Of a stretch of DNA of 20,056 bases, positions 1 to 9,687 are shown piece by piece. The stretch spans positions 1-20,056 of the forward strand of contig JAMQCK010000553.1 of NCBI GenBank assembly GCA_024196135.1, read 5' to 3'. Below the pieces are notes generated by a model. That model saw only the letters and a list, made by a program, of their open reading frames with translations, was not told the origin of the DNA and did not search any database. The translations under genes and the position numbers were made by a program. The stretch comes from Pleurotus ostreatus/Saccharomyces cerevisiae fusant (lineage: Eukaryota > Opisthokonta). Each line of letters starts with the position of its first letter. Position 1 is the stretch's first letter.

Positions 1-384
1 TCCGACATCTCTTACATTCCCACCATCCCACATTCGCGTCCGACGACTTTTCAGGCCACCTTGACTCTTCCGGCATCGAGCACTACGGAGATAACGTTCG
101 ACGTGACGAAGGCATTTTTGCGATACACTGAGCACTTGCCCGACGCGCAGCGCGGCTGGGACCTGCCGCCGGCGGTCTTCGTCCCCCTCGACGCCGATCC
201 GGGTGTTTTGCCGCCGACGCGTATCTACACCCCTATCCTCCTCGTCGACCTCGCCACGCCCGACTTCAGCATGCCCTACAACGTGATCATCCTCAGCTGC
301 TCCCTGATCGCTTTCCTCTTCGGCAGCACCTTCAACCTCTTGACGCGCAAGTTCGTCGTCATCCGCTTGGACCAGGCTCGTTGA
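1..384 (+). CDS. gpi16: GPI transamidase component PIG-T/GPI16, C-terminal part
   Basis: Subunit of the ER GPI-transamidase complex, which attaches GPI anchors to proteins in the ER lumen. The frame is open from base 1 to a TGA at 382-384, about 127 residues, so the gene enters from the left and its start and earlier exons lie outside. Recognition rests on the conserved C-terminal block: a beta-strand region with a TEHLPDAQRGWDLPPAVF stretch, then YTPILLVDLATPDFSMPYNV, then one transmembrane helix (about 255-330) and the short cytosolic tail NLLTRKF, closely matching the end of animal PIG-T. The ATPDFSMPYN and NLLTR blocks are diagnostic. Third codon positions are nearly all G or C, as expected for a conserved gene here. 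No intron is needed inside the visible part. The product call is firm; only the left boundary is unknown. Confidence 0.93.
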   Translation, partial: SDISYIPTIPHSRPTTFQATLTLPASSTTEITFDVTKAFLRYTEHLPDAQRGWDLPPAVFVPLDADPGVLPPTRIYTPILLVDLATPDFSMPYNVIILSCSLIAFLFGSTFNLLTRKFVVIRLDQAR

Positions 385-1288
385 TAAGTGGCGGGCGTGC
401 GATAAGGACGCCGAGCACGATCGTGGGCACAGGGCGAAGATCCTTCCGGCCGCTCGTCGCGCACGGTTGTGGCCCCCCTCGGCGGTGTCGTGGCGCTCTT
501 GGGAACGCTCGTCGTCCTCCGGGAGGCGCGGGGGGCGTTCGTCTGGCGCGCAAGTTGCCGGGGAGACTAGGAAGGTAACTTACCCTCATAGCACAGCTCC
601 TGTAACGCCGCCGCCGCCACACAGCTAGTATGTTGCTTGCTTCAATGCTAGTCCCGGCGCTGCGCACCGAGTACAGAGATCCAGGAATAGATCGGGGCTC
701 TGGTGAGCATGCGCGTGGCTGCGAGGAAGTCGATGCAATGGGCCGTCGCGCATACAAGGACGGTGTCGCGCATCGCACGCTGCTGTGCGTACGTGGATCT
801 CACAGCATCAGACTGGGTCTGCGAGGTGTGAACGTTGAACGTTGGCGCTTCTTGCTGACGGGGCCATTATCGATGGGCTTATGGGCTGGTCGCGGGGCTC
901 CGCTGCTGTGGCATGGAAGAGCCAGCCGAACAATGGCGGCTTCTTCATCTGTAGATACTTCCATCGCCACGTCCGTGACTCGGAATGGGTTAAGCAGAGT
1001 TCGGAACCCGCAGGCGCGATGCGTTCTTCGCAGCGTCCAAACCAGGTGTTTTGAATCCGGTCGAGCGGGACATGTGGGCTCGGCTGGCCTCACGCGCTAG
1101 ACCAAAGCGGATATATGGCGTGGGGAGGAGCAATGAGCGTAATTTCCCTGTGGGCATAACGTCGCGAAAGGTCCGCTCCGGGCGCGTGCGGCGGGTTCGT
1201 GAGCGACCATGGGCTGTGATATTCGCATTATGACGCGGGCTTCTATTGACAGGGCAGCTTGATTGTGACTCGGGAAATTTGCTCGCGG
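385..1288. other. Intergenic region, no supported gene
   Basis: No convincing gene. Several overlapping frames are open around 385-580 because the DNA is very GC-rich. One + frame at about 450-550 reads a hydrophobic VVAPLGGVVALLGTLVV-like stretch that could be a decayed membrane segment, but it has no start and no splice context. The remainder to the TATA box near 1289 shows no coding bias. Confidence 0.5.
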
Positions 1289-1296
1289 TATATAAG
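1289..1296 (+). promoter_or_regulatory. TATA box (TATATAAG), orphan
   Basis: A good TATATAAG followed by pyrimidine-rich DNA (1310-1360), as expected for a fungal core promoter and transcription start. The first ATG downstream (1431) opens only 16 codons before a stop. The promoter may therefore drive a decayed gene or one with unrecognised introns, possibly related to the relic at 1760-2055. Confidence 0.4.
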
Positions 1297-1759
1297 GCAC
1301 CGGCGCTTCCCACTGATGTTCCCTTACCGCCCGTTGTTCTCTTCGTCCCTTGCTTGCCCTGCGAGTCTCGCGTCTGCGCCACGTTTCTTGACTACCTATC
1401 ACCTCATTACCCTGGGCACTCCATAGCACAATGTGCCAGCAAATAGCGTCAGTCCTCTATTGTGTTGCTCATAGCGAGTAGGTGACTCATCGACTACTCA
1501 TATAGCGAAGGGACGCGTTGGACGCGATGCGGTGTAAGTGTTGCGCCACATATGCGATTGTGGCGAGCACGTACTCATGGTCCCTCAGCACTTCCAGCGG
1601 CACCTCGTCGTCGCCATTGTTGACTGCAACACAACACGATGCGAACGAAGCTACTACCACCCTAAAGGTTGCCGAGAACCTAGCTGTGCACGGGTGAGTC
1701 ACCTGCTCAAGACATGCTCACCATACGACGGGTTGCTGATGTACTTCCCGTCCCGCTCG

Positions 1760-2055
1760 CCTCCCATTGCGCCTGTTTCTTTCCGCCGAACGCGTACGCA
1801 CGTCACCTGTATCGCCCCCGGATGCACGCGAACGTCGTGCCCACTCGGTCGCGCGCCTGCCTTTCCGCCGGACGCGCCTGACCGCCCTTCTGACCGCGAC
1901 TCCCGCCAATCCGTCGATCCGTAACGCGCACGCGCCTGATCTCGCCATGGTAGAACTTCGGTCCCGAAATTCAGAAGGACATCGACGCCGTCGACGAGTA
2001 CTGCTTTGCATGCCGTGCGGCGCAGGCAAAAGCGGAGGGCCGACCACTGCGCTAG
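1760..2055 (+). pseudogene. Relic of a BTB-type protein C-terminus (tentative)
   Basis: Short coding-like pieces in different + frames resemble the C-terminal part of mushroom BTB proteins, where cysteine pairs and a CxxCR motif precede the end. One frame reads [23 protein letters not shown] (about 1878-1950). Another reads NFGPEIQKDIDAVDEYCFAC, followed by RAAQAKAEGR, and stops at 2053-2055. The CFACR motif is comparable to CLRCRSH in the intact BTB gene at 18540-19639. At least one frame change separates the pieces, and no BTB core was found upstream. A stretch at 1500-1695 reads plausibly on both strands and was not assigned. A real gene with unrecognised small introns remains possible. 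Confidence 0.28.
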
Positions 2056-2106
2056 GTCAGTCAGGCGCGCGCTGTATACGACTTACCCGCTCATCCCAAG
2101 CCTTCC

Positions 2107-3641
2107 CTAGCGCACACGAGATGTGCATGAGGCATCTCGCCCCGCACATGTCCTCCCGCACGAGATGCGCCGGGTGGCCATCTTGACGACTTTGCATGAC
2201 ATTTGAGCTTCGACCAAAACTGCACGCTGGATACGATACCCTGTACAATAGTCACTCACCTGGCTTTCCGCCATGTCAACCGTGTACTTATAATCATCTT
2301 GCAATGAACGAGCACCTCGCTTTCGAATTGGACTCCGCAATGTACGGCCAACATGCGTCGGGCGTGTGTTTGATCCACAACAAGGCGTTTTTGTTGGAGT
2401 AGCGAAGTCTGCCGTACAACTCAGCAGACGGAGGGCTCGGCGGACATCGGAGGGCGCAAGACGACGTGATCCGATGGAGGCAAGCCCTGAGCGAAGGATC
2501 TCGAGGTCGATGATGTAGGCATTGTCGACGTAAACGATCTCGCGCGTTAGGCGTGCGCTTCGGCGCAATCTCGTTGAACCATGAGATGAGATTGAGCGAT
2601 GGCGATGCAGACGTAAAAGAATCGTACGAGAAACGTGGTCCGTATTGTCCCTGTCCAAAACGAGGCGGAGCGCCGGTGAGGCCGTGAGATTTTGGCCGAA
2701 GATACCAGTCGACCGCAGGCGATTGATCAAGGGTTGAGTTTCGAGAAGGGAAGCAGGGAAATGGAAAGAAGGGCGCCCAAGTGCGCTGGCAGGGTCACTT
2801 CTCGCACCTTGAGCGGTCCAAGGTAGCGTTCAGTCGAGAGAGATAAGGTGGTGCACTTTCGAGGGAATTCGTCAGAATCCGATAAGAACTTGAGATGAGG
2901 CGGTCCAGCTCTTACGCGGTAGGATCGTCCATCTTCTTCATCGAGAGCTTTATGCCTCAATGAGCCGCTATACACCTGATGCAAAGTTCGCACCTATCCT
3001 ATAGCCTGCGTCCGTATCGCCGCCGGATACAGAGCCGCGCCCAGTTTGCTGGTATCCAACGGGATGTGTTCGAGGAACCCTCTTCCTTTCTGGTTCGACT
3101 GCCGCTCATCGACGGAGGAGTGCAAAATCCTGCAAAGGCACGGAAGCGTCCTCGCCAGGAAGTCCACGTCCGCACCCACCGCAGAGATGAGATACATGTC
3201 ACCACGGATCGACTCGCGAAGAGAAGAATATTCGTGGACGTCGTCAAGATCGTCACACAATAGAGTAAGCCAGCCAAAGAGACAGATTGAGGGTCATAGG
3301 ATAAGTAGAGGGATGCCAAAGGTGAGAATTCAGGACCGTATCCGGGGATACTCCCCATAGTGCATCGTGCGGATTCGTTGCGGCCACAAGAACATATCGA
3401 GCTGAAATCCATCGATTGCGAAGTCATCCCTTGGCGCCTTCTTTACTGGTGATAGCGCGATACTTTCGGGAGGAAGAGGACGACCAAGTTCAGCGACGTA
3501 CGGCCAGCGTGTCGACATGAAGAACAGAACCAGGCTCAACACGGACGGAGGCAAGGGGTGGGAAACTGCATGTGATTGTGATGGTTGTGTCAAACTGTGA
3601 CACGTCACGTAGTTGGTGTTATGCGCGCGCCTTTCACGCAA
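2107..3641 (-). pseudogene. Decayed F-box/LRR-like gene (tentative)
   Basis: Consecutive - strand pieces read like a mushroom F-box protein body but are broken by stops and frame changes. The first (3641-3330, possible ATG at 3522) ends in WPQRIRTMHYGEYPRIRS, resembling the post-F-box W..R....YA.RIRSL block. The next frame gives GPEFSPLASLYLSYDPQSVS, like the G..FP.L..L.LS.DP block. The third (3260-2994) is separated from the fourth (2993-2727) only by an in-frame TAG. The last (2730-2107) is shifted again. Leucine-rich patches such as CTTLSLSTERYLGPLKVREV support an LRR-type origin. Some breaks could be unrecognised introns, but several lack splice sites. It lies just downstream of, and on the same strand as, the 3716-7026 gene, whose C-terminal domain also looks LRR-like. 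Confidence 0.35.
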
Positions 3642-3715
3642 GTAGTAAAGTCTCTATTGACGTGTCATAGGTATTGCAATGCGATAAATCGTCTGAATAA
3701 TTTTATGGAGATACA

Positions 3716-6700
3716 CTAGTCTACAAGAAACTCGACATGGTTTTGCATACACCTTTTACCCTCCTCCAAAAGGCGGTCACGGAATTCGGCAAGTACGGGA
3801 TTCGATTGCAGGACATGCAAAGTTTGGAGACGAGAGAAGAACGTAGCGCACCTCCCCCCAGAGTTCCTGCCTGAGATGACGCGAACAAGGCGCAGCTGCA
3901 AGGGCACCCACCGCAGCACCCTCCCGTTCATGTATTCAGCATCGCTTCCAGCGATCGCCATACACTCCTCTTGCGTAATCGCGCACCGAATATTGAGTTT
4001 TCGGACCTGATAATTAGAAAGACCGATGATGGAGGACCATGGGTAGGGCACATTCTCAGGAGCGCCGGAGTAGATGATCGTCGTCGAAGGGAAGGCGAGG
4101 GTGTCGAGATTGGTAGGTGTATCAAGCTGTCCTTGTTCGGTTCGCTCCATGGGCACCTCGGGCATTTGTATCCTGATCTTTCGCCACAGACGGGCAGAAA
4201 ATACAGACCTCGCCACAAGGATGCGGAGGAAAGCGTCCACTGGTGCGAGAGACTGGATGTTTGCTCGCATGAGCATCGCTGGGCGCTTGTCCTCTTCGCC
4301 GGGATAGGGGTCCCAAGCGCTGCCCAATAGTTCGGAGAAGGTCGAGGCAGCGACGTCAAGTGCAGCTTCGTCGTGGATACAATGAGTTGACTGCCCCTTC
4401 CTGCCGATGATGGAAGAGTCAAACCGGACGGAGATGGTTCTGCTCGGAGCCCATTCAACGGTCAGCCAGCAAGGAGGGAAACCACCGCCAGAGCGGTAAG
4501 CCGATAGGCTTTGCAAGGCGCTAGTACCTCTAGCGGCGTCCACGCGACCAAAGGTCCCTTCGCCGACGCTCCTGACACAGCGCGCAACGCTCTGCTCAAG
4601 TTGGTTCGTGGTGCTGGCGGGCACCACAGAGGGAACCAAGTGAGACTGAGCCTCGTAGCCACTGCGAGCGGGCGCAGGCGGAATGATCCCTTGGACGCTT
4701 GGGACACGACTCGCTTCAGCAACGATGGCGATCCCAGACGGCCCCGCGACCGAGGCGCTGGTCCTGCTTCCCATGCTGCCACCGCCACGCTCGGTACCGC
4801 CATGCGAGGCGACAACGTTTCTGCCACTGTTCGCTCCGTTTGGATAGGGTACGAATGAGGTAGGTACGAAGCCGGGAGGCAGCTCACGCGTTTCCCTGCG
4901 CGCAGTAGGTCCAACATAAGCGCCAGGATAAGCGCCAACTGCATCACAGCTTAGGCTGCCATGTACATCGTCGCGTCCAAGCCCCCGACCCGCGGGCGAT
5001 GGTATGGACGCAGGAGCGCGCCGCGCAACGGCAACAATCTGAGGCGGCACAACGGCAGCGGCAGCAGGAGGCGCAACGGTAGCAGGCGAAGGTGGCAGCC
5101 GCGAAAGATACGGAGGAGGCACGGGCGAGTCGTTGGGAGCCACAGACGTCGTATCGACCGGCTGCAGGGAAGGGATGTGAACGCGCGAGTCTATAAATTC
5201 ATCCATCACCATGGGACGCTGCACTGGCTGAGGTGGGCGCGGAGGCCTAGGAGGATACGGAGAAGCCCCGCTCGGCGCGGCGGCGGTGGAGGTCGGCGCG
5301 GGCGCTGTCGTTGCATTGGTCAACACACTTGGTCCGACGACAACCGGCTGCGCTTCTCGCGGGTTCAGCCTACCCTGCGGCCCTCGAGCGAAGCACTGTG
5401 CTTGATAATCATGGCGTTCGCGCGGGCGGACGTTCTCGAGCGCTTCGCGGAAGCGACGCTCCGCATCTTGGCGAGCAGCCGCTCTATAACGCGCAGGCCG
5501 CTCCTGGCAACGTCCACGAGCATCGTCACTGACATTCGCGTCCCTCTGAACCTCGAGACGTTCGCTCTGATCTGGAGCACTGGCGTCGAACCAGCCCGGC
5601 CGGCCTCCCTGCTGTGGGGCACGCACCGTGTGGGCGCTAACCGGCCCTGCGAAGGCGCATTGAGCGCTTGCGAGGGTCGAGATATGGCCATATTGGGAGT
5701 GCGTCTCGCTGCGCTGGGTCCGGCCCGCAAGGGTAGGGATGCTCGGCTCGTTCGTACCAGCACTCGGCGGCACGACGATGTTGGACAACCGACCCCAAGA
5801 TGAAGGAGGCGCGTCATCCTCCCGAGTGGACTCCTGAGGACTATGAGACTGTCCCTCAGGCGCGGCCTTGGTCGACATCTGCGCCCCGGCCGTGCCCTTT
5901 TCTGTAGCATAGGGTGCTCCTAGATTGAGAACGGAGACAAGACCGTCGGAGGCCTGGTTGATCATGCTGCTGAAGCGCTGCGGTGGGTCGTAAGCTGGAG
6001 AAGGAGGCGGGATCACAGGAGCGTTACGGCCCCGCTCGGCGATGAGTTGTATCTGGAGACTTACGATCTCCCTGTCTCGGGCAGCAATTTCCTCATCCCT
6101 GGCAGCGAGCTCTCCATCACGAGCAGCGAGCTCGTGATCGCGAGCAGCGAACTCTTGATCGCGGGCAGCGAGCTGTTGCTGGAGAGCCTCGACGGTGCGG
6201 CGCTCTGGATTAGGCTGCTGCTGGAAACCTGGATGTTGCTGCTCAAGATTTGGTCGATCCTGCTGTTGAAGATCTGGTCGGTCCTGCTGCTGAACATCCG
6301 GGAGATCCTGCCGCTTAGGACGCTCGGGCGATGCCTGGATATAGCGGGACTCGGTCGTGCGCTGAGTTGTGCGACGTGCGGAGGGGATGTGTTGCTCGCC
6401 ACGCGTGGAGGAATTGTGTTCCTCGCGACGCGTGGAGGAATTGTGTTCCTCGCGACGCGTGGAGGAATTGTGTTCCTCGCGACGCGTGGAGGAATTGTGT
6501 TCCTCGCGACGATCGGAAGCACCGAAGTGCTCGACAAATCGCACGCGTTGGCTTGGAGCGCGATCGTGGCGGGGCTGCTCGATGTCGCGTTGGTGAGGCA
6601 CGTCTCTGACGATGTCGTCCCTACGCTCGTCGCGCGGGTCATCAGGTGCGGCGCGGTCAGTCGCGTGGTCGTCTTCCGTGTCGGCATCCCCTTGGGAGGG

Positions 6701-7026
6701 AGGCGTCGATGCGATGGCATGCTATAGAGTATGACGAACAGACGCAGCGTAGGATGTATATGGAGTAGGTAGAACGAGGAGAGTCATTGTCAGCAAACAT
6801 CGCCACATTCGCGCAGGATGAAACTCACCTCACGCTCTGCCTTGGCTATGAAGTAGACCCCAGGGAAAAGTAGAGAGGCAATGGAAAACGTGAAGAAGAA
6901 GCCTTCGATTGTGGCGGACGTGCAGAACGAGGCCGTCGCGAAGACAGCGAAGCCGGTGAAGGCGAGTTGCGGAGTCGTAATCGCGTCTAGGGACATGGTA
7001 GTCGTGAGTCGTGAGGTCTCGCTCAT
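3716..7026 (-). CDS. Membrane-anchored coiled-coil repeat protein with novel C-terminal domain (paralogue A)
   Basis: Uncharacterised. I model two exons: 7026-6829 (66 codons, ATG at 7026) and 6721-3716 (stop TAG), joined in phase 0 across a 107-nt intron (GAG|GTGAGT ... CTATAG), giving 1067 residues. The first exon encodes two hydrophobic segments (about residues 17-36 and 43-61) ending IAKAERE. Residues about 67-140 are charged and acidic. Then come four exact copies of a nine-residue unit STRREEHNS, a Gln-rich QQQDRP region, and five heptads AARDxEx that should form a coiled coil. A long Pro/Ser/Ala-rich middle follows. The last about 257 residues form a folded domain with LAPVDAFLRIL, RIQMPE, IYSGAPENVPYPW and LNIRCAIT motifs, shared with the genes at 11792 and 13357. 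It resembles F-box-type LRR tails, but no F-box is visible. The role is unknown; a membrane tether is inferred. Confidence 0.72.
6065..6169 (-). repeat. Five 21-bp units encoding AARDxEx heptads
   Basis: Five consecutive 21-bp units, each encoding AARD-x-E-x (x = R/I, E/I, G/L, H/L, Q/F), lie inside the large minus-strand gene. The seven-residue period with alternating charge is typical of a coiled coil made by unit duplication. Confidence 0.85.
6401..6508 (-). repeat. Four identical 27-bp tandem repeats in coding sequence
   Basis: Four back-to-back copies of a 27-bp unit starting ACGCGTGGAGGAATTGTGTT on the + strand, with no differences between copies. A diverged partial copy sits at about 6386-6400. 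On the minus strand each unit encodes nine residues (STRREEHNS register) in the large coiled-coil gene. Perfect identity implies recent expansion or gene conversion. Confidence 0.95.
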
Positions 7027-7576
7027 GATGTCGAGGCGGCCGCGCAGCGACCGTCTATTCGTGGCTCGTGAGGGACGTGAGGGTCGATTCTGCTCCCCTT
7101 CATTCTTCTCGTGAGCTTAAGAGGGCCCTTCGAACAGAGTTCACACGAAAAGCGTGCGATTGTGGCCCGTCTATATTGTTGTAGACGTTGCCAAGTAGAA
7201 CAATAGCGCAAGACTTCGCTGAATGTACAAGGGCCACTCCTCCGTATCAGTCAAGGATGGAATCCCGTTGTACTGCTCTTCGTATCATGGTGGACCGAAT
7301 CTTGTTGTTTGAGTACCTGGGACATCCGGCGCTTGGGAGAACGCAGGGACTGGGTTTTTCCAAAGCCCTCGCCAAAAGGGCTCTGAGACTGAGTCACTGA
7401 GGTCGTGAACGCAACGTCTATACCGCGGACATGGTGGTTGAGATCAAGCTCGAACTCCACATGAAATGGCACCCGCGTGCGCCTCGCGTGGGTGATGGAT
7501 TCAACGGATCAGCGACAACTCGCCACGCGTGTCTCATTTCCTCACCTGGCCTTCACCTCCGCACACTTTTTGGACC
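7027..7576. promoter_or_regulatory. Shared divergent upstream region
   Basis: About 550 bp between the minus-strand coiled-coil gene (ATG at 7026) and the plus-strand phosducin-like gene (ATG at 7577), so it presumably holds both promoters. I see no clear TATA box for either gene and no other gene. Short open frames here lack coding bias. Confidence 0.45.
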
Positions 7577-8868
7577 ATGGTGAGCTCAAATCGACCCTCA
7601 TCCCACACCCAAAACGCCTAAACCAACCTTCCCCAGCCCCCTGATCTCGAACAACTCGTTCTCTCTGGCCAGCTCTTCAACCCCTCCTCCCCAACCCACT
7701 CTCCGCCCCGCACACCCTCGCCCGACCACGGCTGGCACGACGATGAGCTCGACGGCGCCGACGACCCACCCTCGGGCTCACCGTCCTCCTTTCCTCCCAA
7801 TGCCGCCAACCCGGGTGCGGACCCCGGAGTCGGAGTCGGCGTCACAGGCCGTACCGGCGTGAAGGGCGTAATCCGCGATCGCGCCGAGTACCAGGACCGG
7901 GAGCGCGAACGGCTTCAAGCAGAGGCAGCGGCACGGAAGGTGCCGCAGGTCGGTGGGAAGACGTACCTCGAGGAAGAGCGCGAGAAGGCAGCGGCTGGCG
8001 ATGAGCGCGCGGATCCGCTAGCTATGGGCGGTACGACACCTGCGAATGCGGCGCGGTTAGACAAATGGGGCACGCCGCGAGGGAGGTTTGGACACCTCCG
8101 GGAGGTCGGGATGCGTGGATTTGTGGACGCGGTGGAGAAGGAGGCGGGCGTCTGGGTCGCGGTGCATCTGTACGATTCGGTGCGTGCTCAACTTCTTCCT
8201 CTTTTACCATAATGCTAACGAAGATATCTAGTCCCTCGACCGCTGCTACGCCCTCGACGACTCCCTCTCCAAGCTCGCGCGCGCATATCCCGATACCAAG
8301 TTCCTCCGCGCCAAAGCCGCCGCCCTCGGCTTCGCCTCCACCTCCACCACCGCGCCCAAACGCAGCACCACCACCGTCATCCGCAAGACCATACGGGAGG
8401 AGGACGAGGACGATGACCTAGACGACGATGACGAGAAACCGTCCAGCGGCGGCTTCCTCGGTAGACAAGAGGAGGAAGACGAGGACGAGTTCTCCGACGA
8501 GTACGATGAGGACTCGGTGGATACGGATGTGCTACCGACGCTTCTTGTCTACCGGAATGGCGCGCTCGTGCACAATTGGGTCCGGGTCGACCTGGACGCG
8601 AAGCAGGAGCGAGGGGGTATCGAGGACTTGTTGTCAAGGTGCGTGAATCAAACAGGTCATACGTCTACCCTCTTCGCCACCTTGAACGCCCTAGTGTTGT
8701 TGCCTCTTCCGCCTCTCATCGCATTGGCTGACACACGCTCATAGACATGAGATCATTGGCACTGGTGGAACAGGCGCGCCGCGTACGAACATCCAGCGCG
8801 ACAGCACGGCGGCACTCGACTACCGGGTCGACGAAGAGGATCTAGTCCTGAGTGAAGAGGAGAAGTAG
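7577..8868 (+). CDS. Phosducin-like protein (thioredoxin-fold G-beta-gamma/CCT co-chaperone)
   Basis: Phosducin-like proteins help the CCT chaperonin fold and assemble G-protein beta-gamma dimers in the cytosol. Four exons give 358 residues: 7577-7579 (ATG only), 7637-8179, 8232-8638 and 8745-8868. Introns are 57, 52 and 106 nt, all with GTGMG donors and AG acceptors in matching phases. The helical N-terminal part has YQDRERERLQAEA. The core has VDAVEKEAGVWVAVHLYDS, LSKLARAYPDTKFLRAKA and, after an insertion, VLPTLLVYRNGALVHNWVRV and GGIEDLLSR, in the order of the phosducin thioredoxin-like domain. Oddities: a long Asp/Glu-rich insertion (about residues 225-275) splits the domain before the PTLLVY strand, and the coding sequence begins with a lone ATG. 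The N-terminus is Pro/Ser-rich. The family call is strong; which PhLP class it belongs to (fungal phnA/bdm-1-like) is inferred. Confidence 0.88.
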
Positions 8869-9345
8869 GTGATGGTGGACAGGAAGCGATTTACCAGGGA
8901 TATAGGGGAAGTGAAAGGAAGCACTACTTACTGTACTTACTCAGCATTTACGTGGAAGAAGGGGACATTGCATTCATACTGCTCACTGGCTTCGAGGAAA
9001 GGGAGACCAGTTTCAACGTCGTATTGCAGGAGTCAACGCGCCGGGTCAACAACATTAGCGACAGTAGTAACAGATAGCTAGTGACCATGCCCAGAGCATA
9101 GTCCATGAAGCTCGAGTCCGTTGTACGCATCCCCTGGTGCAACATCGCAGCGCTCCCTCAAGCAGAAGCGACTTTGACCTCCTTTGTGAAGACAAGGTAG
9201 CTCGACTCCTGTGGCAAGGTCAGTCATCTGCCTCTACCATCACACTACCCCATCCGCTCACTCAAACCGAACAAGAGGGAAATAAGCTTACATAAGCCAG
9301 TCACTCACCACATGATATTCATTCATCTTCCCACCACGAGCAAGT
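8869..9345. other. Convergent intergenic region with a doubtful small minus-strand ORF
   Basis: Lies between two convergent genes. A minus-strand ORF (9145-8948, 65 codons) contains a hydrophobic run, MVTSYLLLLSLMLL, preceded by FMDYALG, but has no coding support. Just upstream on that strand, a short open stretch (about 9215-9155), entered by a good acceptor (CTGAC then CCACAG) and preceded by a GTGAGT donor near 9310, could be a small spliced exon ending KEVKVASA-stop. I cannot attach either piece to a gene. They may be 3' UTR of the 9346 gene. Confidence 0.3.
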
Positions 9346-9687
9346 TTATATCCCCCGGAACTGGATCTGCCCCTGCAGGAGCTCCGCCTCGAAATCGTAC
9401 GTGTTGCCGCCCGCCGCTGCGGTCTCGTCGCTCCCCGCCACGGCCGGCGCAAGCTGGTCCGCAATGGTGACCGCGCCTCCGACGTCCGCGACGATGACCG
9501 CGCCGCCAACGTCCGCGATGGTAATTGGGCCGCCGACGTGCACGATGATGTCCACATCGCCGACATCCGCCGTGCCGCGCGGGCTCACGCCGAGCGTGAT
9601 GGACTTGGAGGACGTCCGGGCGTACTGCCCGCGGGGAAGTTCTGCCCGACGGTGACGTTGGCGGAGACGTGGAGGGTGGCGGGCCAG
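9346..9687 (-). CDS. Last exon of an unknown glycine/valine repeat protein, apparently frameshifted
   Basis: Function not recognised. The exon starts after a pyrimidine-rich acceptor (CACCCACAG at about 9696-9688) and ends at TAA (9346-9348). Its first part is clearly coding in one frame (WPATLHVSANVTVGQNFPAG; nearly every third base is C or G). Its remainder is clearly coding in another (GQYARTSSKSITLGVSPRG, then the repeats, ending ELLQGQIQFRGI). The switch falls in a C/G run near 9626-9637, so one base seems to be missing, by mutation or sequencing error. Four nine-residue repeats of the GGAVTIADV type fill the centre. Upstream, minus-strand sequence to about 10045 includes a plausible stretch (PFAPPPLFLGHFAYVAAS near 9985), but I could not join it. 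The protein may be a beta-rich domain; that is only a guess. Confidence 0.45.
   Translation of the reverse strand: MARHPPRLRQRHRRAELPRGQYARTSSKSITLGVSPRGTADVGDVDIIVHVGGPITIADVGGAVIVADVGGAVTIADQLAPAVAGSDETAAAGGNTYDFEAELLQGQIQFRGI
9454..9561 (-). repeat. Four diverged 27-bp units encoding GGAVTIADV-like repeats
   Basis: Units at 9535-9561, 9508-9534, 9481-9507 and 9454-9480 encode GDVDIIVHV, GGPITIADV, GGAVIVADV and GGAVTIADQ. The pattern of two glycines, a beta-branched run and Ala-Asp is kept while the DNA differs, so the repeat is under coding constraint and older than the 27-bp repeat at 6401. Confidence 0.85.

Noticed and set aside
359..778. 139-codon minus-strand ORF overlapping the PIG-T end
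   Set aside because: Arg/Pro-rich shadow of GC-rich DNA, antisense to a well-supported gene end.
1487..1702. Minus-strand ORF reading [20 protein letters not shown]
   Set aside because: It looks protein-like, but the opposite strand is open too, there is no good start, and no neighbouring exon could be joined.
4961..5803. 280-codon plus-strand ORF rich in Arg
   Set aside because: Antisense shadow of the Pro/Ala-rich middle of the 3716-7026 gene; composition and position give no independent support.
6047..6727. 226-codon plus-strand and 219-codon minus-strand ORFs with long repeats
   Set aside because: They are shadows of the 27-bp and 21-bp repeats in the real minus-strand gene; the repeat length keeps all frames open.
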